5,782 bases of DNA. Origin: Ruminococcus flavefaciens. Lineage in GTDB: Bacteria > Bacillota > Clostridia > Oscillospirales > Ruminococcaceae. The notes under the pieces are model-generated. The model searched no databases. It saw only the letters and a program-made list of their open reading frames with translations, and was not told where the DNA came from. Below are positions 4,697-5,782 of the stretch, piece after piece (within the stretch, counting starts at the first letter, position 1; every line of letters starts with the position of its first letter). Both the position numbers and the translations under genes were made by a program. The stretch lies in assembly GCA_002348905.1 (NCBI GenBank), contig DEBW01000110.1, positions 7,671-13,452 on the forward strand, written 5' to 3'.

Positions 4697-5782
4697 TTAA
4701 CCCTTGAGGGAAGCGAGCTTCTCAGAAGTTGTTGGGAAGTCAGACTGGCTGATGAGCTTAGCATCCATCATCTGGATAGCGAGAGCGTCCTTAGCAGTTG
4801 GACCGTCACCGTTGTCGATAACGTCAGCGTTGAGCTTACCGTCTGGCTTGAGAGTGTACTTATCAGCGTTAGCGATAGACTGGAGGATAGCTGTAGCATC
4901 AGCAACAGTTACCTTCTGGTCGAGGTTAGCGTCACCCCAAAGTCTGTCGCCAGACTGCTGAGCAGTTGTAGTTGTTGTCTGAGGATCCTCAGATGGATCT
5001 GTTGGATCTATGTTGTTGATTGGTTTAACCTCTGGGTAGAGGAGAGCCATAGTACCTGTTGTCATGAGAGCATCGCCCATGTGCCAGAATCTGTGGAGCT
5101 TGTATGTATAATCATGAGTTTCACCAGTTGCCTCATATACCTTCTTGCACTCCTGGAACATTTCGTCCTTAGCGTATGACTGACGCATATCAGCGAATGT
5201 TACCTTTGGCTTAAGAGGTGAACCATCAGGCATCTCGCCATCGAAGCCGTTAGGAATATAAACTTCCTGCTCGAACATTCTCTTGAGAGAATCGTTGTGA
5301 TCTTCGTAAGCGATACCAACTTCGTCACGAGCTGTGTTCCACTGAGCGCTCATGAGCTTGTTAGCAAGACGGAGAGCCTTGCCGCCACGGTCGCTGTTGT
5401 CGTCTGTATCAGCAGCAGTAGCAGGAACCTTGTTAGCAGCAGCGTAGAAGATAAGAGTATTACAGAGTGAAGATACACAACCGATATCGCCCTGACCGTA
5501 ACCAGTGATCTTGCAGGTAAGACCGCTGTTAGCGTCTGGATCGTACTTCTCGTTCCATGAAGCAGGCTTGCCAATCCAGTCAAGGTTGGATGGGATAGCA
5601 TAATCCATTGTGTTGCCGTCTTCATCTGTGTAATTGAACTTAGTGTTCTCAAGGAACCAGTCGATCCATCTTGAAAGGAGAGCTTCGAGAGCTTCTTCAA
5701 GTGTAAGACCGCCGTATGTTGTGCCCTTGGAGAGGTCACCGTTTGTCTTTACATAGTAGTAAAGCTCTGCAAGACGCTGAGT
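4697..5782 (-). CDS. GH48 cellulase (reducing-end processive type) with C-terminal dockerin, 5' part missing
   Basis: The frame is open from the right edge to the TAA at 4697-4699, giving 361 visible codons. The internal ATG at 5608 is not the start; the 58 codons before it (beginning TQRLAELYYYVK) continue the GH48 fold. Visible residues 1 to about 257 match the C-terminal half of GH48: SRWIDWFLENTKF, ITGYGQGDIGCVSSLCNT, FEQEVYIPNGFDGEMPDG and YKLHRFWHMGD. GH48 enzymes are cellobiose-releasing exocellulases and are usually abundant in cellulosomes. The catalytic acid lies in the missing N-terminal half and cannot be checked. A short Pro/Asp/Thr linker (about 258-277) leads to a dockerin (278-349) with calcium loops 284-295 (12 residues) and 320-332 (13 residues), closely similar to that of the GH26 protein. 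Pro codons are nine CCA, six CCT, one CCC and no CCG, unlike the GH26 gene, consistent with high expression. The promoter is outside the window. Confidence 0.93.
   Translation of the reverse strand, partial: TQRLAELYYYVKTNGDLSKGTTYGGLTLEEALEALLSRWIDWFLENTKFNYTDEDGNTMDYAIPSNLDWIGKPASWNEKYDPDANSGLTCKITGYGQGDIGCVSSLCNTLIFYAAANKVPATAADTDDNSDRGGKALRLANKLMSAQWNTARDEVGIAYEDHNDSLKRMFEQEVYIPNGFDGEMPDGSPLKPKVTFADMRQSYAKDEMFQECKKVYEATGETHDYTYKLHRFWHMGDALMTTGTMALLYPEVKPINNIDPTDPSEDPQTTTTTAQQSGDRLWGDANLDQKVTVADATAILQSIANADKYTLKPDGKLNADVIDNGDGPTAKDALAIQMMDAKLISQSDFPTTSEKLASLKG

Noticed and set aside
4484..5179. Plus-strand open frame of 231 codons spanning the DUF1846 start, the terminator and the GH48 3' end
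   Set aside because: It crosses a promoter, a strong terminator and two convincing antisense genes; low-complexity shadow translation.
5350..5739. Minus-strand 129-codon frame overlapping the GH48 gene
   Set aside because: Out of frame with the clear GH48 sequence; composition of a shifted-frame shadow.

Overview
The window looks like chromosome of a cellulosome-producing Ruminococcus. R. flavefaciens or a close relative is the best guess. The basis is two secreted glycoside hydrolases that end in near-identical dockerins of the Ruminococcus type (first repeat GDANLD-x-KVTVADA-x-AILQSI, second repeat with a 13-residue loop), Thr-rich linkers, AT-rich intergenic DNA with moderate-GC genes, and strong GGAGG ribosome binding sites typical of Firmicutes. 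The species is inferred and not proven by the sequence.

Layout from left to right. Bases 1-185 hold no gene but contain four consecutive inverted repeats, two of which are good minus-strand terminators. A complete minus-strand gene (186-2537) encodes a secreted 783-residue GH26 enzyme, most likely an endo-beta-1,4-mannanase, with the order signal peptide, CBM35-like module, GH26, Thr linker, unassigned beta-rich module, Thr linker, dockerin. Its promoter (2614-2642), a perfect 9-bp inverted repeat at the predicted +1, and its ribosome binding site are all visible. The gap 2538-3072 contains several short palindromes. It also contains a perfect consensus plus-strand promoter (TTGACA-17-TATAAT) that drives no protein gene: about 145 bases downstream is a rho-independent terminator, so the interval 2878-3021 is a candidate small RNA. 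A complete minus-strand DUF1846/UPF0371 gene (3073-4545) follows, with its own promoter and terminator. Finally, 4697-5782 is the 3' half of a minus-strand GH48 cellulase gene with a C-terminal dockerin. It runs off the right edge.

How they work together. The GH26 and GH48 proteins should both be exported and plugged through their dockerins into cohesins of the cellulosome scaffold, where GH48 attacks cellulose and GH26 attacks mannan. Each of the three protein genes has its own terminator, and the first two have recognisable promoters, so they look like single-gene transcripts and not an operon. DUF1846 is a cytoplasmic protein with no evident link to fibre breakdown. The least explained element is the orphan small transcript that diverges from the mannanase gene and converges on DUF1846.
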